The notes under the pieces: generated by a model
What the model saw: only the letters and a program-made list of their open reading frames with translations
Databases searched by the model: none
What the model was told of the DNA's origin: nothing
Assembly (NCBI GenBank): GCA_965242565.1
Contig: OZ251457.1
Location: 2,728,001 to 2,792,000, forward strand
Source of the DNA: CATQGW01 sp965242565
GTDB taxonomy: Bacteria; Chloroflexota; Dehalococcoidia; Bin125
DNA length: 64,000 bases
Direction: 5' to 3'
Translations under genes and position numbers: made by a program
In this document: in pieces, positions 32,943 through 41,243 of the stretch
Layout: every line of letters starts with the position of its first letter
Position numbering within the stretch: the first letter of the stretch is position 1

Positions 32943-35174
32943 TCAGGATGGGGATTGGGTGGGGGGTTCGGCGGGGCTGACGGCGACGGCGGCGCCTGCG
33001 GAGTGGATGGCGGCGGCGGCCTGCTCGGCGGGCGGGGGCTCGGGGTATTCGATGCGGGCGTGATAGACGCCGCGCAGGGTGGATTTGAAGGATTCGCCGA
33101 TCTCCCGCAGTTCGCGCATGGTGATGTCGCACTCGTGCAGTTGGCGCTCGCGGATCCGCTCGTCGATCACGCTGTCGACGAGCAGACCGATGGTCTGGTC
33201 GTCGTGTTCGGGGCTGGCGCGGACGACGGCTTCGCAGGAGTCGGCGAGCATCACGATGGCCGTCTCGCGGGTCTGCGGGGGCGGGCCGTCGTAGGTGAAT
33301 TCGGCCGGATCGGCGCGCGGGTCGTCCATCAAGGCTTTGCGGTAGAAGTAGGTGACGCGGCGGGCGCCGTGGTGCTCGGTGATGAAGGCGCGGATGCGGT
33401 CGGGCAGGCGCGCGTCGCGGGCGAGGATTTCGCCGTAGCGGACATGCTCGATGATGACGCGGGCGCTTTCGCGGGGGTCGAGTTGTTCGTGGGGGTTGGG
33501 GCCTTCGGTCTGGTTCTCGATAAACATGCCCGGGCTGTGGAGCTTGCCGATGTCGTGGTAGTACGCGCCGACGCGGACGAGCAGGGCGTTGGCGTTGATT
33601 TGGGCGGCGGCGCGCTCGCCGAGGGTGGCGACGAGCAGGGAGTGGTGGAAGGTGCCCGGGGCTTCTTCCTGGAGGCGTCGGAGCAGGGGGCGCTGGAGTT
33701 GCGCGAGTTCGAGCAGCTGCATGCGGGTGGTGATGCCGAAGAGCCAGCCGAGCAGGGAGAATGCGCCGATGGTGATGACGGCGGTGCCGATGGCGACAAC
33801 GACGCCGGCGAGGCCGAGCCAGCCGATCTGGACGGTTTCGCGGGCGGGGTCGAAGAGCCAGAAGGCGAGCCCGCCGAGGAAGGCGGCGAAGCCGGCGACG
33901 AGGCCGGTGATGCCGAACTGGGTGAGCAGCTGGGCGCGGGTAGAGGCGAGGACGGCGGCGAGCGAGACGAGCAGGAAGACGACGATGGGGCGGACGGCCT
34001 GCGCGCCCCCGGGGGCGGCGGCGGCGTAGTCGGGCAGGACGACGGCGGCGACGCCGACGAGCATGGCGATCAGGACGCTGGCCATCAGGCCGAGTTCGAC
34101 GCTGAGCAGGGCGGCGATGAGCAGTGGCACCGCGGCGATGGGGACCATCAGGTCGACCGCCTCGAAGCGCCAATCGGGGAGCGCGAACTCGAACCAGGCG
34201 CGGGCGGCGGCGACGGCGAGGACGATCAGGAAACCGAGCAGGAGCATGCGCCGGTCGCTGGCGGCGGCGTCGGGGCGGGCGAGGAAGAGGTAGAGCCCGC
34301 AGGCGGCGGATGCGCCAATGCCGAGCAGCAGCAGTGCGGCGAGCGGTTCGAGCGGCACGTGGGGACCGCGCGGGGTGAGTTGGGCGAAGGCTTCGGCGGC
34401 GACTGCGTCGACCGTTTGGCCGGCGGCGACGATCAGGTCGCCTTGCATGTAGGTGAGGCTCAGGGGCGCGACGGCCTGCGCGGCGCGGTCGCGGGCGGCG
34501 GCGGTGGCATCGGGATCGGGGACGATGGTGGCGCGGAGGTAGGCGGAGACGAGATCTTCAACGAGTGCGGCGTGGGAGACGGAGGTGTCGGCGTTGAGCA
34601 GAGGGGCAACTTCGGCGCGCATGGTGGGGAGATCGTCGTCGCCGATGCTGCGTTGAAGCAGCGCGTCGAGCACATCGCGGGATTCACGGCGGATTTCGCG
34701 GAAGCGGAGTTCGCTCATGGCGAGCAGGGCTTGCTGGGTGCGGTCGTCGACGCGGCTGTCGGCGATGGTGAGGGTGGTGCCTTCGACTTCGTCCTGGTCG
34801 AGTGCGGCGGCGGCCTCGGCGCGGGCGGCGCGGGCCGAGCCGAGCTGGTCGAGATAGAGCTGGAGGGCGGCGAGTTGGGCGGGGCGGATGTCGTGGTCGT
34901 AGACGAAATGCGGCTCGACGGCGGCGCGGGCGTCGTCGCGGGCTTGGGCGGTGAGCTGGTCGCTGACGAAGCTGATTTCCCGGCCGGTGGTCCAGGCGCG
35001 GTCGGCCGCGTCGCCGAGTTGTGGGAAGCGCTCGGCGCCGCGAATGGGTGTGAGGGCGAGGATGATGCCGATCGCTACGGCGATGCTGAAGACGCCGACG
35101 CGGAGCGGGGTGAAGTAGTGCTGTCGGGGCATGCGTCGCCAGGATGGGCGTGCTTTGGAGTGTGATTCGATCAT
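32943..35174 (-). CDS. 7TM-HD phosphohydrolase (PgpH-type c-di-AMP phosphodiesterase)
   Basis: 743 residues. An N-terminal helix, an extracellular 7TMR-HDED domain (about residues 50-280), seven helices (about 285-490), then a cytoplasmic HD domain: TFHHSLLVATLGERAAAQI, YYHDIGKLHSPGMFIENQ (HD metal site) and FITEHHGARRVTYFY, ending with LADSCEAVVRAS. This is the architecture of Listeria PgpH, which hydrolyses cyclic di-AMP. It suggests that c-di-AMP controls potassium or wall homeostasis here; a diadenylate cyclase is not in the window. Last gene of a run starting with the small zinc-ribbon gene and YqeY. Confidence 0.92.
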   Translation of the reverse strand: MIESHSKARPSWRRMPRQHYFTPLRVGVFSIAVAIGIILALTPIRGAERFPQLGDAADRAWTTGREISFVSDQLTAQARDDARAAVEPHFVYDHDIRPAQLAALQLYLDQLGSARAARAEAAAALDQDEVEGTTLTIADSRVDDRTQQALLAMSELRFREIRRESRDVLDALLQRSIGDDDLPTMRAEVAPLLNADTSVSHAALVEDLVSAYLRATIVPDPDATAAARDRAAQAVAPLSLTYMQGDLIVAAGQTVDAVAAEAFAQLTPRGPHVPLEPLAALLLLGIGASAACGLYLFLARPDAAASDRRMLLLGFLIVLAVAAARAWFEFALPDWRFEAVDLMVPIAAVPLLIAALLSVELGLMASVLIAMLVGVAAVVLPDYAAAAPGGAQAVRPIVVFLLVSLAAVLASTRAQLLTQFGITGLVAGFAAFLGGLAFWLFDPARETVQIGWLGLAGVVVAIGTAVITIGAFSLLGWLFGITTRMQLLELAQLQRPLLRRLQEEAPGTFHHSLLVATLGERAAAQINANALLVRVGAYYHDIGKLHSPGMFIENQTEGPNPHEQLDPRESARVIIEHVRYGEILARDARLPDRIRAFITEHHGARRVTYFYRKALMDDPRADPAEFTYDGPPPQTRETAIVMLADSCEAVVRASPEHDDQTIGLLVDSVIDERIRERQLHECDITMRELREIGESFKSTLRGVYHARIEYPEPPPAEQAAAAIHSAGAAVAVSPAEPPTQSPS

Positions 35175-35397
35175 ACAGAGGGAATGGGGGTGAGCTGTTC
35201 ACAACGTGAGGAACGGAGAGGGCGCGTCTGCGGGCGCGCTCACACCAGTCAGGCCGCCGGTGGAGCGGTGTGTCGGGAGAGCCTGCAAACGAGGTTGGCG
35301 GATGGCTCGGGATCCGTGCGCTGCGAACAGTGTTGGGTTTGGGCCCCAGATCAAGTCTGGGGTGACGGACAAGAGGTTGCGCGTATCTGAGGTGGGG
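35175..35397 (+). repeat. Intergenic region with dispersed element copy 3 (partial)
   Basis: 35283-35392 matches the hairpin end of the dispersed element: GTTGGGTTTGGG then CCCCAGATCAAGTCTGGGG (35344-35362) and the flank GACGGACAAGAGGTTGCGCG also found beside copy 2. The part toward 35283 (GGTTGGCGGATGGCTCGG) is more diverged, and the distal 100 bases are missing. The rest of the gap holds nothing recognised. Confidence 0.75.
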
Positions 35398-35859
35398 TTA
35401 GGTGTTGGGTTGGGAGAGGAGGTCGGAGACTACGGCGTTGACGGTTGCGCCGTCGGCCTGGCCGCGGAGTTGGGACATGAGGCGGCCCATGACTTTGCCG
35501 CGGTCGCCGGGGCCGGATGCGCCGAGTTGGTCGATCGCCGCGCGCGCGGCCGCCTCGATCTCCTCACGCGACATCTGCCGGGGGAGATAGACCTCGATCA
35601 CGGCGATTTCGGCGCGCTCGGCGTCGGCGAGGTCTGAGCGGTTGGCCTGCTCGTATTGCTCGATGCTGTCCTGGCGCTGTTTGACCTGGCGCTGGAGGAT
35701 GGCCAGAACATCCTGATCGGAGAGTTCCGCGCTGCGCTTTTCGATTTCGGCGTTTTTGATGGCGGCTTCAACGAGGCGGATCGTGTCGCGACGGACGGCG
35801 TCGCGGGCGCGCATGGCCGCTTTGAGGTCGTCGCGGAGGCGCTCGCGCAGGCTGGGCAT
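35398..35859 (-). CDS. GatB/YqeY domain protein
   Basis: 153 residues, full YqeY pattern: SLRERLRDDLKAAMRARDAV, the central long helix with LQRQVKQRQDSIEQYEQANR, EIAVIEVYLPRQMSREEIEA, and GDRGKVMGRLMSQLRGQADG at the end. YqeY is related to the tail of the GatB amidotransferase and probably binds tRNA; its precise role is not known. Follows two mini-genes on the same strand by 26 bases. In many Gram-positive-type genomes yqeY lies just upstream of the PgpH gene, as it does here. Confidence 0.95.
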   Translation of the reverse strand: MPSLRERLRDDLKAAMRARDAVRRDTIRLVEAAIKNAEIEKRSAELSDQDVLAILQRQVKQRQDSIEQYEQANRSDLADAERAEIAVIEVYLPRQMSREEIEAAARAAIDQLGASGPGDRGKVMGRLMSQLRGQADGATVNAVVSDLLSQPNT

Positions 35860-35885
35860 AGCGGTGTTGGGCCTCGCTCGGGCGA

Positions 35886-36029
35886 CTAGTCGGCCGAAGG
35901 CAGCACCTTGGGCTGCATCAGCTCCATCTCGCGGTCGTCGGCCTTGAGGTCGCAGTCGCCGGGCTTGATGCAGAGCACCTCAATGCCGGTCTGTTCGTCC
36001 TTGTAGCGCTTGCCGAGTTGGACTGCCAT
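35886..36029 (-). CDS. 47-residue desulforedoxin-like protein without metal cysteines
   Basis: A small gene with a very strong ribosome-binding site (CAGGAGGCGACACC before ATG). The protein begins MAVQLGKRYKDEQTGIEVLC and ends MELMQPKVLPSAD. Spacing and hydrophobic pattern follow the desulforedoxin/desulfoferrodoxin N-domain (YxCxxCGxxxEVL...CCGxPMxLL): here the metal Cys positions read Asp, Thr, Ala and Asp. Two other Cys (20 and 26) are present in a CIKPGDC turn. Encoded between a cysteine-bearing sister (36090-36212) and yqeY. A real, conserved-looking gene; function unknown. Confidence 0.72.
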   Translation of the reverse strand: MAVQLGKRYKDEQTGIEVLCIKPGDCDLKADDREMELMQPKVLPSAD

Positions 36030-36089
36030 GGTGTCGCCTCCTGTGCCGCCGGCGGGATGGCCGGTGTGTTGGTCGTTGGTGGGGTTGGG

Positions 36090-36212
36090 CTATTTTTTCT
36101 CTTCGAGCGCGGTGCCGCCGCACTTGAGCTCGGCGTCGCCGCCGCGGGTGACGATGAATTCCGCGCCGCAGCTGGGGCAGAAGTAGCGCTTACCGGTCTG
36201 GGCTGCCGCCAT
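36090..36212 (-). CDS. 40-residue desulforedoxin/zinc-ribbon mini-protein
   Basis: Starts with ATG behind GAGGAGGAAC. Sequence features: GKRYFCPSCGAEFIVTRGGD (Cys12-x2-Cys15), then ELKCGG (Cys31), as in the desulforedoxin domain (YxCxxCG...ELxCCG) but with only three of four cysteines. It could bind Zn or Fe as a dimer or with another ligand. It shares GKRY and the overall fold plan with the 47-residue protein 60 bases downstream, so the two look like paralogues in one transcript with yqeY. Confidence 0.72.
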   Translation of the reverse strand: MAAAQTGKRYFCPSCGAEFIVTRGGDAELKCGGTALEEKK

Positions 36213-36302
36213 GGATTGTTCCTCCTCGATCGGCGCGTTCTGGTCAGTGTACGCCACTACACTAGGACGCCGCCGCGCCTGCGGGTCCTGCGTGGTTGGG
36301 CG

Positions 36303-37409
36303 CTAGCTGTCGTCGGGGTCGAGCGCGGCGAGCCAGCCGCCGAGTTCGGCGCTTTCCAAGGCTGCGGCGAGCTGGGTACCGCCGAGCCGGTGAACCTGTC
36401 CGCAGGTTTCGGCGGTGACCTGCGGCGGCGGGAGCGTGATGGGCAAGCCGGCGGCGAAGCGCTCTTCGGCCTCTTCGAGGTTGTCGTGCGCGTTGGCCAG
36501 GTCGGTGGCGACCTTGAGCCAGGCGCGCTGTTCGGCGACATCCCGGGCGACGCCGCCGGCGTCGCCGAGCCGTCCGCGGGCGGCTGCGACCAGCGCATCG
36601 TCGTCGTCGAGGCTGCCGGAGTTGACCTCGATCACGTCCAGCACGAGGCGGGTGTAGACGCGCTCGTAGTTGTCGAGCGCAGTCTGCGCTGCGTCGACGT
36701 CGGCCTGGGCCAGGGTGAGATCGTCCGCGTCGGCTTCCTCGTCCTCGTCGAGGGCGGCGAGCTCGGCCTGTGCGTCGGCGAGCGCGCTGCGGAGCAGCAT
36801 CAGCTGGGCGTCGGCCGCTTCGGCCTGGTTGACGGCGGCTTGCGCCGCTTCGAGGTCGGAGCTCCAGCCGCCGCCGTCAACGACGCGCTGCGCGCCGCGG
36901 AGCGCGACTTCGAGGTTTTCGATGGCTAGCTCGTCCTCGTGGATGGCGGCTTCGATGGCGGTGTGCCAGGCGTCGCCGGCGTTGGTGGTGATCAGCGTGA
37001 CGAGGTTGTCGATTTTGAAGTTGTCGAGCGAGCCGCCCTGTGAGAGCGACCAGGGCGGCATCGGTGTGCCGTTGCGTCCGCAGGCGATGGTGAAGCGGAA
37101 GCGGTTCTGGAGACCTTCGAGCTGGCCGGCGTTTTCGGTGCGCCAGGCGAAGGTGTTGGCCGGCGTGTTGAGCACGGGGCCGATCAGCGCGCTGTTGCTT
37201 TCGGTGCCGCCGCCGTCGTTGCCGTGGCAGACGCGGCAGTTGCGGGCGAAGATGTGAGCGCCGCGCTCGGCGTCGCGCTCGAAAACCTCGCTGGCGGCCT
37301 CGGTGCGGCGTCCGTTGTCGAACCAGACATAGGCGCCGAGCGAGGCGACGGCGAGCACCAGGAGCACGACCATCGCGAGGATCTGCTTTTCGGTGTTCTG
37401 GCCAGTCAT
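36303..37409 (-). CDS. Cytochrome c subunit of the bc complex, with coiled-coil insertion
   Basis: 368 residues. Signal anchor at residues 9-30, heme c site NCRVCHGNDGGG (Cys58-Cys61-His62), and CGRNGTPMPPW with the axial Met. Instead of ending there, it continues with a ~170-residue Ala/Glu/Asp-rich coiled coil (about 165-320) and a tail with CGQVH at 336-340, which looks like a heme site whose second Cys is Val. Last gene of the bc operon, 18 bases after the Rieske gene; it would receive electrons from the Rieske centre. Confidence 0.88.
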   Translation of the reverse strand: MTGQNTEKQILAMVVLLVLAVASLGAYVWFDNGRRTEAASEVFERDAERGAHIFARNCRVCHGNDGGGTESNSALIGPVLNTPANTFAWRTENAGQLEGLQNRFRFTIACGRNGTPMPPWSLSQGGSLDNFKIDNLVTLITTNAGDAWHTAIEAAIHEDELAIENLEVALRGAQRVVDGGGWSSDLEAAQAAVNQAEAADAQLMLLRSALADAQAELAALDEDEEADADDLTLAQADVDAAQTALDNYERVYTRLVLDVIEVNSGSLDDDDALVAAARGRLGDAGGVARDVAEQRAWLKVATDLANAHDNLEEAEERFAAGLPITLPPPQVTAETCGQVHRLGGTQLAAALESAELGGWLAALDPDDS

Positions 37410-37427
37410 GCTCGTCCGTCCGCTGGG

Positions 37428-38147
37428 TTAGGCGTAGGGGACCGTGCGTTGCGGGTTGTCTTCGCCGCCTTTGGCGATCCGTCCCGTGTCGACCGTGAGA
37501 GAGCCGTCGGGGTTGACGGTGATTTCCATGGTGTCCATCGGGCGCGGGGCGGGACCGAAGACGCGGATGCCGCCGCGGGTGTAGGTGGAGCCGTGGCAGG
37601 GACAGCGGAACCAGCCGGTGACGCCCTCAAAGGGGAAGCCGGAACGCCAGGGGATGGTGCAGCCGAGGTGGGGGCATTTCCACCAGAGGGCCAGCAGCCC
37701 CTGGTCACCCTCCGCGCCGAAGCCGGCGTGGGTGCCCTGTCCGGCGTTGAGATGGGAGAGGTAGAACTTGCCGATGGGGACGGATACGGGGTCCGTGCCC
37801 GCGTCGGGCACGATCGAAGCGTCGACGGAGATTTTGCCGCCGAAGCCGGTCACGTTGCGCGGCCAAAAGTTGGAGAGGAATGCGCCGAGCGCGCCGGTCA
37901 GGCTGAAGGTGAAGAAACCCCAGAAGCTGACGCGGAGGAGTTGGCGGCGGGAGATTTGGCCGGCGCGGGCGCGGCGACGCTGGGCGCGGGTGACGATGGC
38001 GCGCTCGCCCTGCTGGTCCGGCACGACGCCGGCGCGCGCGCCCTGGGCGAGATGCGGAGCGCGGGGCGGGCGCGAGCTGCCGGACGGCTCGGCTGCCGCC
38101 GGCAGCCGCTCCTGTGGTCCGCCCTCGCCGGTGCGACGCTGAGACAC
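37428..38147 (-). CDS. Rieske iron-sulfur protein of the bc complex
   Basis: 239 residues. The cluster-binding motifs are complete: WKCPHLGCTIPW and WFRCPCHGSTYTRGG (CxHxGC and CxCHxS). An N-terminal Arg-rich segment with ISRRQLLRVSFWGFFTFSLT is a twin-arginine-type anchor, as usual for Rieske proteins exported folded. The first ~60 residues are an extra low-complexity cytoplasmic extension. Sits 3 bases after the cytochrome b C-terminal subunit gene. Transfers electrons from quinol to the cytochrome c subunit encoded next. Confidence 0.96.
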   Translation of the reverse strand: MSQRRTGEGGPQERLPAAAEPSGSSRPPRAPHLAQGARAGVVPDQQGERAIVTRAQRRRARAGQISRRQLLRVSFWGFFTFSLTGALGAFLSNFWPRNVTGFGGKISVDASIVPDAGTDPVSVPIGKFYLSHLNAGQGTHAGFGAEGDQGLLALWWKCPHLGCTIPWRSGFPFEGVTGWFRCPCHGSTYTRGGIRVFGPAPRPMDTMEITVNPDGSLTVDTGRIAKGGEDNPQRTVPYA

Positions 38148-38150
38148 GGC

Positions 38151-39050
38151 TTACTCCTCCAGCACCACGATGTCCCACGGCGGCTTGAGGTCCTGCCCCT
38201 GGCCGCGGAACGCCGTGCCGACGATGGTGGTCGTCAGGTAGACGCCGATGAAGGCGCTGAAGATCAGCAGGGCGATGTCGCGGCGGGTGTGAATCCAGCC
38301 GAGCATCTTGCAGAAGAGGACGAACAGGACGGGCAGCCCGACCATCGTCGCCACAGGCACCAGCTGCTGCGAGAGGAAGGACGGGAAGTTGAGGTTGAGT
38401 AACCACGGATCGGTGGTCGTGCCGGGTATGCCGATCGGGATGGCCCGCCAGTCGGCGAACATGGTGAAGCCGCCGATCGTGAATTCCAGAGACTCCCACG
38501 GGATGCCCGTGTCTAAGCCTCTGAGGTTGCGGAACCAGTCCAGACCGCCGGGCCACTGGAAGTCGCTGTTGAGTCCGGTGCCGCGGATGATGTTTTCGGT
38601 CCAGATCACGTGGAGCGAACCGTCGTAGATAATCAGCAGGCTGGTGACCATCACGGAGGCGGTGAAGCCGAAGACCGCGAGGCGCCCGGCGAATTTGGTG
38701 CCGAACCAGACGCCCTGGCCTTCGGTGTCGCGGTCCCAGTAGGGGATCGCGGCGAGCAGGACGAGGGCGATGGTGGGGACGATCACGCCGGCCCAAGCGG
38801 GCTCCATGTGGAGCAGCAGTTCCTGGAGGTTGAGGAAATACCAGGGGGCCTTGGAGGGGTTGGGTGTGGTGTCGGGGTCCGCGCGGTTGAGCAGCGGCGC
38901 GTTGACCATCGCAGAGAGGACGAGCAGGGCGATCGAAAAGATCAGCGCCGAGATGAACTCGATGAAGACGAGATCGGGCCAGACGAGCACCTCGGACTCG
39001 CGCTGGCGGCGCGGTCGGGTGCGAATGGCGGCGGCGGCGCGGCTGACCAT
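38151..39050 (-). CDS. Cytochrome b C-terminal subunit (subunit IV-like)
   Basis: 299 residues. Begins with a cytosolic tail and a helix (FIEFISALIFSIALLVLSAM), then the quinone-site signature PNPSKAPWYFLNLQELLLHM, the equivalent of PEWY/PDWY-type sequences in split cytochrome b. Further helices follow, with a ~60-residue loop (NIIRGTGLNSDFQWPGGLDW and beyond) between them that standard subunit IV lacks. Provides the Qo-side half of cytochrome b together with the upstream gene product. 18 bases after it, same operon. Confidence 0.92.
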   Translation of the reverse strand: MVSRAAAAIRTRPRRQRESEVLVWPDLVFIEFISALIFSIALLVLSAMVNAPLLNRADPDTTPNPSKAPWYFLNLQELLLHMEPAWAGVIVPTIALVLLAAIPYWDRDTEGQGVWFGTKFAGRLAVFGFTASVMVTSLLIIYDGSLHVIWTENIIRGTGLNSDFQWPGGLDWFRNLRGLDTGIPWESLEFTIGGFTMFADWRAIPIGIPGTTTDPWLLNLNFPSFLSQQLVPVATMVGLPVLFVLFCKMLGWIHTRRDIALLIFSAFIGVYLTTTIVGTAFRGQGQDLKPPWDIVVLEE

Positions 39051-39068
39051 GAGTCGCTCCTCCCGCCG

Positions 39069-39824
39069 CTACAGGGGCCGCGCGAGACCGCCGTCGCGGC
39101 GGACGCGCCAGAAATGGACGGCCATGAAGATCGAGATCACCAGCGGCAGGCCGATGACGTGGAGGGTGTAGAAGCGAATCAGCGCGTTGGGGCCGACAGA
39201 GAAGCCGCCGAGCAGCAGGAACTTGCTCTCGTCGCCGAGCACCGGGGCGGAGCCGACCATGGTGGTGCCGACGGTGATGGCCCAGAAGGCGAGCTGGTCC
39301 CAAGGCAGCAGATAGCCCGTGAAAGAGAGCAGCAGGGTGAGGATGAAGAGGACGACGCCGACGACCCAGTTGAACTCGCGCGGGGGCTTGTAGGCGCCCG
39401 TGTAGAAGACGCGCATCATGTGCAGCAGCACGAGGATGATCATGGCGTGGGCCATCCAGCGGTGCATGTTGCGCAGCAGCTGGCCGAAGCGGACATTGGT
39501 CTCGAGCTCCTGGATGTCCTGATAGGCGCGCTCCACGGAGGGCACGTAGTAGAACATCAGCAGAACGCCGGTCACGGTCAGTCCCAGGAACATGAAGAAG
39601 GAGAGGCCGCCGAGGCAGTAGGTGTGGGTGATTTTGACGTGGGTGCGGTGGATGCGGGTGGGGTGGAGGTGGAGAAAGACGTTGGTCGCCACCGCCAGCA
39701 TCTGGTTGCGCGGCGTGTTGGGGTAGCCCGTGCGGAAGATCGACTGCCAGACGTAGTTCTTGAACAGCAGGTCGTAGAGCTGCTCGTTGAGAGACTTGCG
39801 GGGGGGTCGTTCCACTTCAGCCAT
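39069..39824 (-). CDS. Cytochrome b N-terminal subunit (cytochrome b6-like)
   Basis: 251 residues, four-helix heme-bearing half of cytochrome b. THTYCLGGLSFFMFLGLTVT, MHRWMAHAMIILVLLHMMRV (heme His pair), the family WVVGVVLFILTLLLSFTGYLLPWDQLAFWA, and IRFYTLHVIGLPLVISIFMAVHF (second His pair). A Cys in the first helix region (HTYCLGG) equals the position that carries heme ci in b6f and Bacillus-type enzymes, an interesting but untested hint. First large gene of the bc operon. Confidence 0.95.
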   Translation of the reverse strand: MAEVERPPRKSLNEQLYDLLFKNYVWQSIFRTGYPNTPRNQMLAVATNVFLHLHPTRIHRTHVKITHTYCLGGLSFFMFLGLTVTGVLLMFYYVPSVERAYQDIQELETNVRFGQLLRNMHRWMAHAMIILVLLHMMRVFYTGAYKPPREFNWVVGVVLFILTLLLSFTGYLLPWDQLAFWAITVGTTMVGSAPVLGDESKFLLLGGFSVGPNALIRFYTLHVIGLPLVISIFMAVHFWRVRRDGGLARPL

Positions 39825-39830
39825 TGGGAT

Positions 39831-39962
39831 CTACCGCTCCCACCAGCGCCCGAGGATGACGAGCGCGCCGAAGCAGAAGAGCATGGTGAGCCCGACGAGC
39901 GGGAGCTCCATGATCTCCGAACGGAAGGGGATGGTGACCAGCGCGTACTCAAGCAGACCCAC
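39831..39962 (-). CDS. 43-residue single-helix membrane protein leading the bc operon
   Basis: Starts with GTG (39960-39962) five bases after GGGGAG, and ends 6 bases before the cytochrome b gene. The product MGLLEYALVTIPFRSEIMEL continues with one helix (PLVGLTMLFCFGALVILG) and ends RWWER. A small helix protein at this place could be an accessory subunit of the complex, like the tiny Pet subunits of b6f. No family recognised; the strong start signal and packing argue that it is real. Confidence 0.65.
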   Translation of the reverse strand: MGLLEYALVTIPFRSEIMELPLVGLTMLFCFGALVILGRWWER

Positions 39963-40130
39963 GGTGCTCCCCTTTCGCGCCGCGCCCCATGGGTAAGTGC
40001 GCAGCGTGCGTATCGTCGCACTCACACACGCATCGGGCAAGCGCGCCGGCCGCGCACGGTCCAATTTTGGATCGCAAGCGGCGCAAAGGGAATGTAGGCG
40101 CGCCTCGCTGCGTGGTCAACGACTCCTGCA

Positions 40131-41243
40131 TCAGACGCCGCCGATTTCCACACGCGGCGCGGCGGCGGGGGCGCGGCGGACCTCGCCGATGGTCGCCGAT
40201 CCGTCAAGCTGCGCGAGCAGGGACGGCTCGTTTTCCGGCGCGGCGGCGGCGATCATGCCGACGCCCATGTTGAAAACGCGGAACATTTCGGCGTCGTCGA
40301 TGCGGCCGCTCTGCCGGATGAGGTCGAAGATCGGCGGCTCGCGCCAGGCGCCGCGTTCCAGCGCTGCGCCGAGGCCGTGGGGCAAGATGCGCTCCAGGTT
40401 GCCAGCGATGCCGCCGCCGGTGATGTGGGCGAGGCCTTTCAGCTCGCCCAGGACATGCTTCAGGGACGGCCAATATGTCGGGTGGGGGCGGAGCAGGGCG
40501 TCGACGAGCAGCTCGCCGAGTTCTGGGATGTGGGACATCAGACGGTCGCGGCGTTGCTGGAAGCTGCCGTCGGTGGGGCGCAGGCGGAGCACCTGGCGGG
40601 CGAGTGAGTAGCCGTTGGTGTGCAGGCCGTTGGCGGGTAGTGCGATCAGGCGGTCGCCGGCGGTGATGGTTTCGCCGGTGACGGTGCGGTCGCGATCGAC
40701 AACGCCGACGATGGTTCCGGCGAGGTCGAACTCGCCGGGTTGGTAGACGTCGGGCATGTCGGCGGTTTCGCCGCCGAGCAGGGCGATGTCGGCGTCGCGG
40801 CAGGCGTCGGCGACGCCGGCGACGAGCTGCGCCTTGTGCTGCTCGCTGAGGCCGTTGCCGGCGAGGTAGTCGAGGAAGAAGAGCGGCTCTGCGCCGGCGG
40901 TGAGGATGTCGTTGACGCAGTGGTTGACGAGGTCGCGCCCGACGCTGTCGTAGCGCTCGGCGAGGCCGGCGATGAGCACTTTGGTGCCGACGCCGTCGGT
41001 GGAGGCGACGAGCGCGGGGCGTTCGAGGGCGCTGAGGTTGGCGAGGTCGAAGAGGCCGCTGAACGCGCCCACGGCGCCGATCTGCTCGGGGCGGCGGGCG
41101 CGCTCGGCGAGTTGGCGGTAGCGCTCGGTGAGGCGGTCGTTGGCGTCGACGTCGACGCCGACGGCGCTGTAGCGCGGTGCGCTGGCGGGCGCCAGTGCGG
41201 GCGCTCGTGCAGGCGCGGTAGGGAGTTCGGCGGTGTCGTTCAT
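40131..41243 (-). CDS. purM: Phosphoribosylformylglycinamidine cyclo-ligase (AIR synthetase)
   Basis: Step five of purine synthesis: FGAM to AIR with ATP. 370 residues. YSAVGVDVDANDRLTERYRQ, LVASTDGVGTKVLIAGL, VNHCVNDILTAGAEPLFFLD, ALLGGETADMP and LPANGLHTNGYSLAR are diagnostic. The first ~22 residues (Ala/Pro-rich) are a non-conserved extension. The ATG overlaps the purF stop as ATGA. Followed on the same strand, after ~170 bases, by the bc operon. Confidence 0.98.
   Translation of the reverse strand: MNDTAELPTAPARAPALAPASAPRYSAVGVDVDANDRLTERYRQLAERARRPEQIGAVGAFSGLFDLANLSALERPALVASTDGVGTKVLIAGLAERYDSVGRDLVNHCVNDILTAGAEPLFFLDYLAGNGLSEQHKAQLVAGVADACRDADIALLGGETADMPDVYQPGEFDLAGTIVGVVDRDRTVTGETITAGDRLIALPANGLHTNGYSLARQVLRLRPTDGSFQQRRDRLMSHIPELGELLVDALLRPHPTYWPSLKHVLGELKGLAHITGGGIAGNLERILPHGLGAALERGAWREPPIFDLIRQSGRIDDAEMFRVFNMGVGMIAAAAPENEPSLLAQLDGSATIGEVRRAPAAAPRVEIGGV

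Noticed and set aside
32739..35165. An 808-codon plus-strand frame opposite the PgpH gene
   Set aside because: Gly/Asp/Glu low-complexity shadow of the minus-strand gene, with no recognisable motif.
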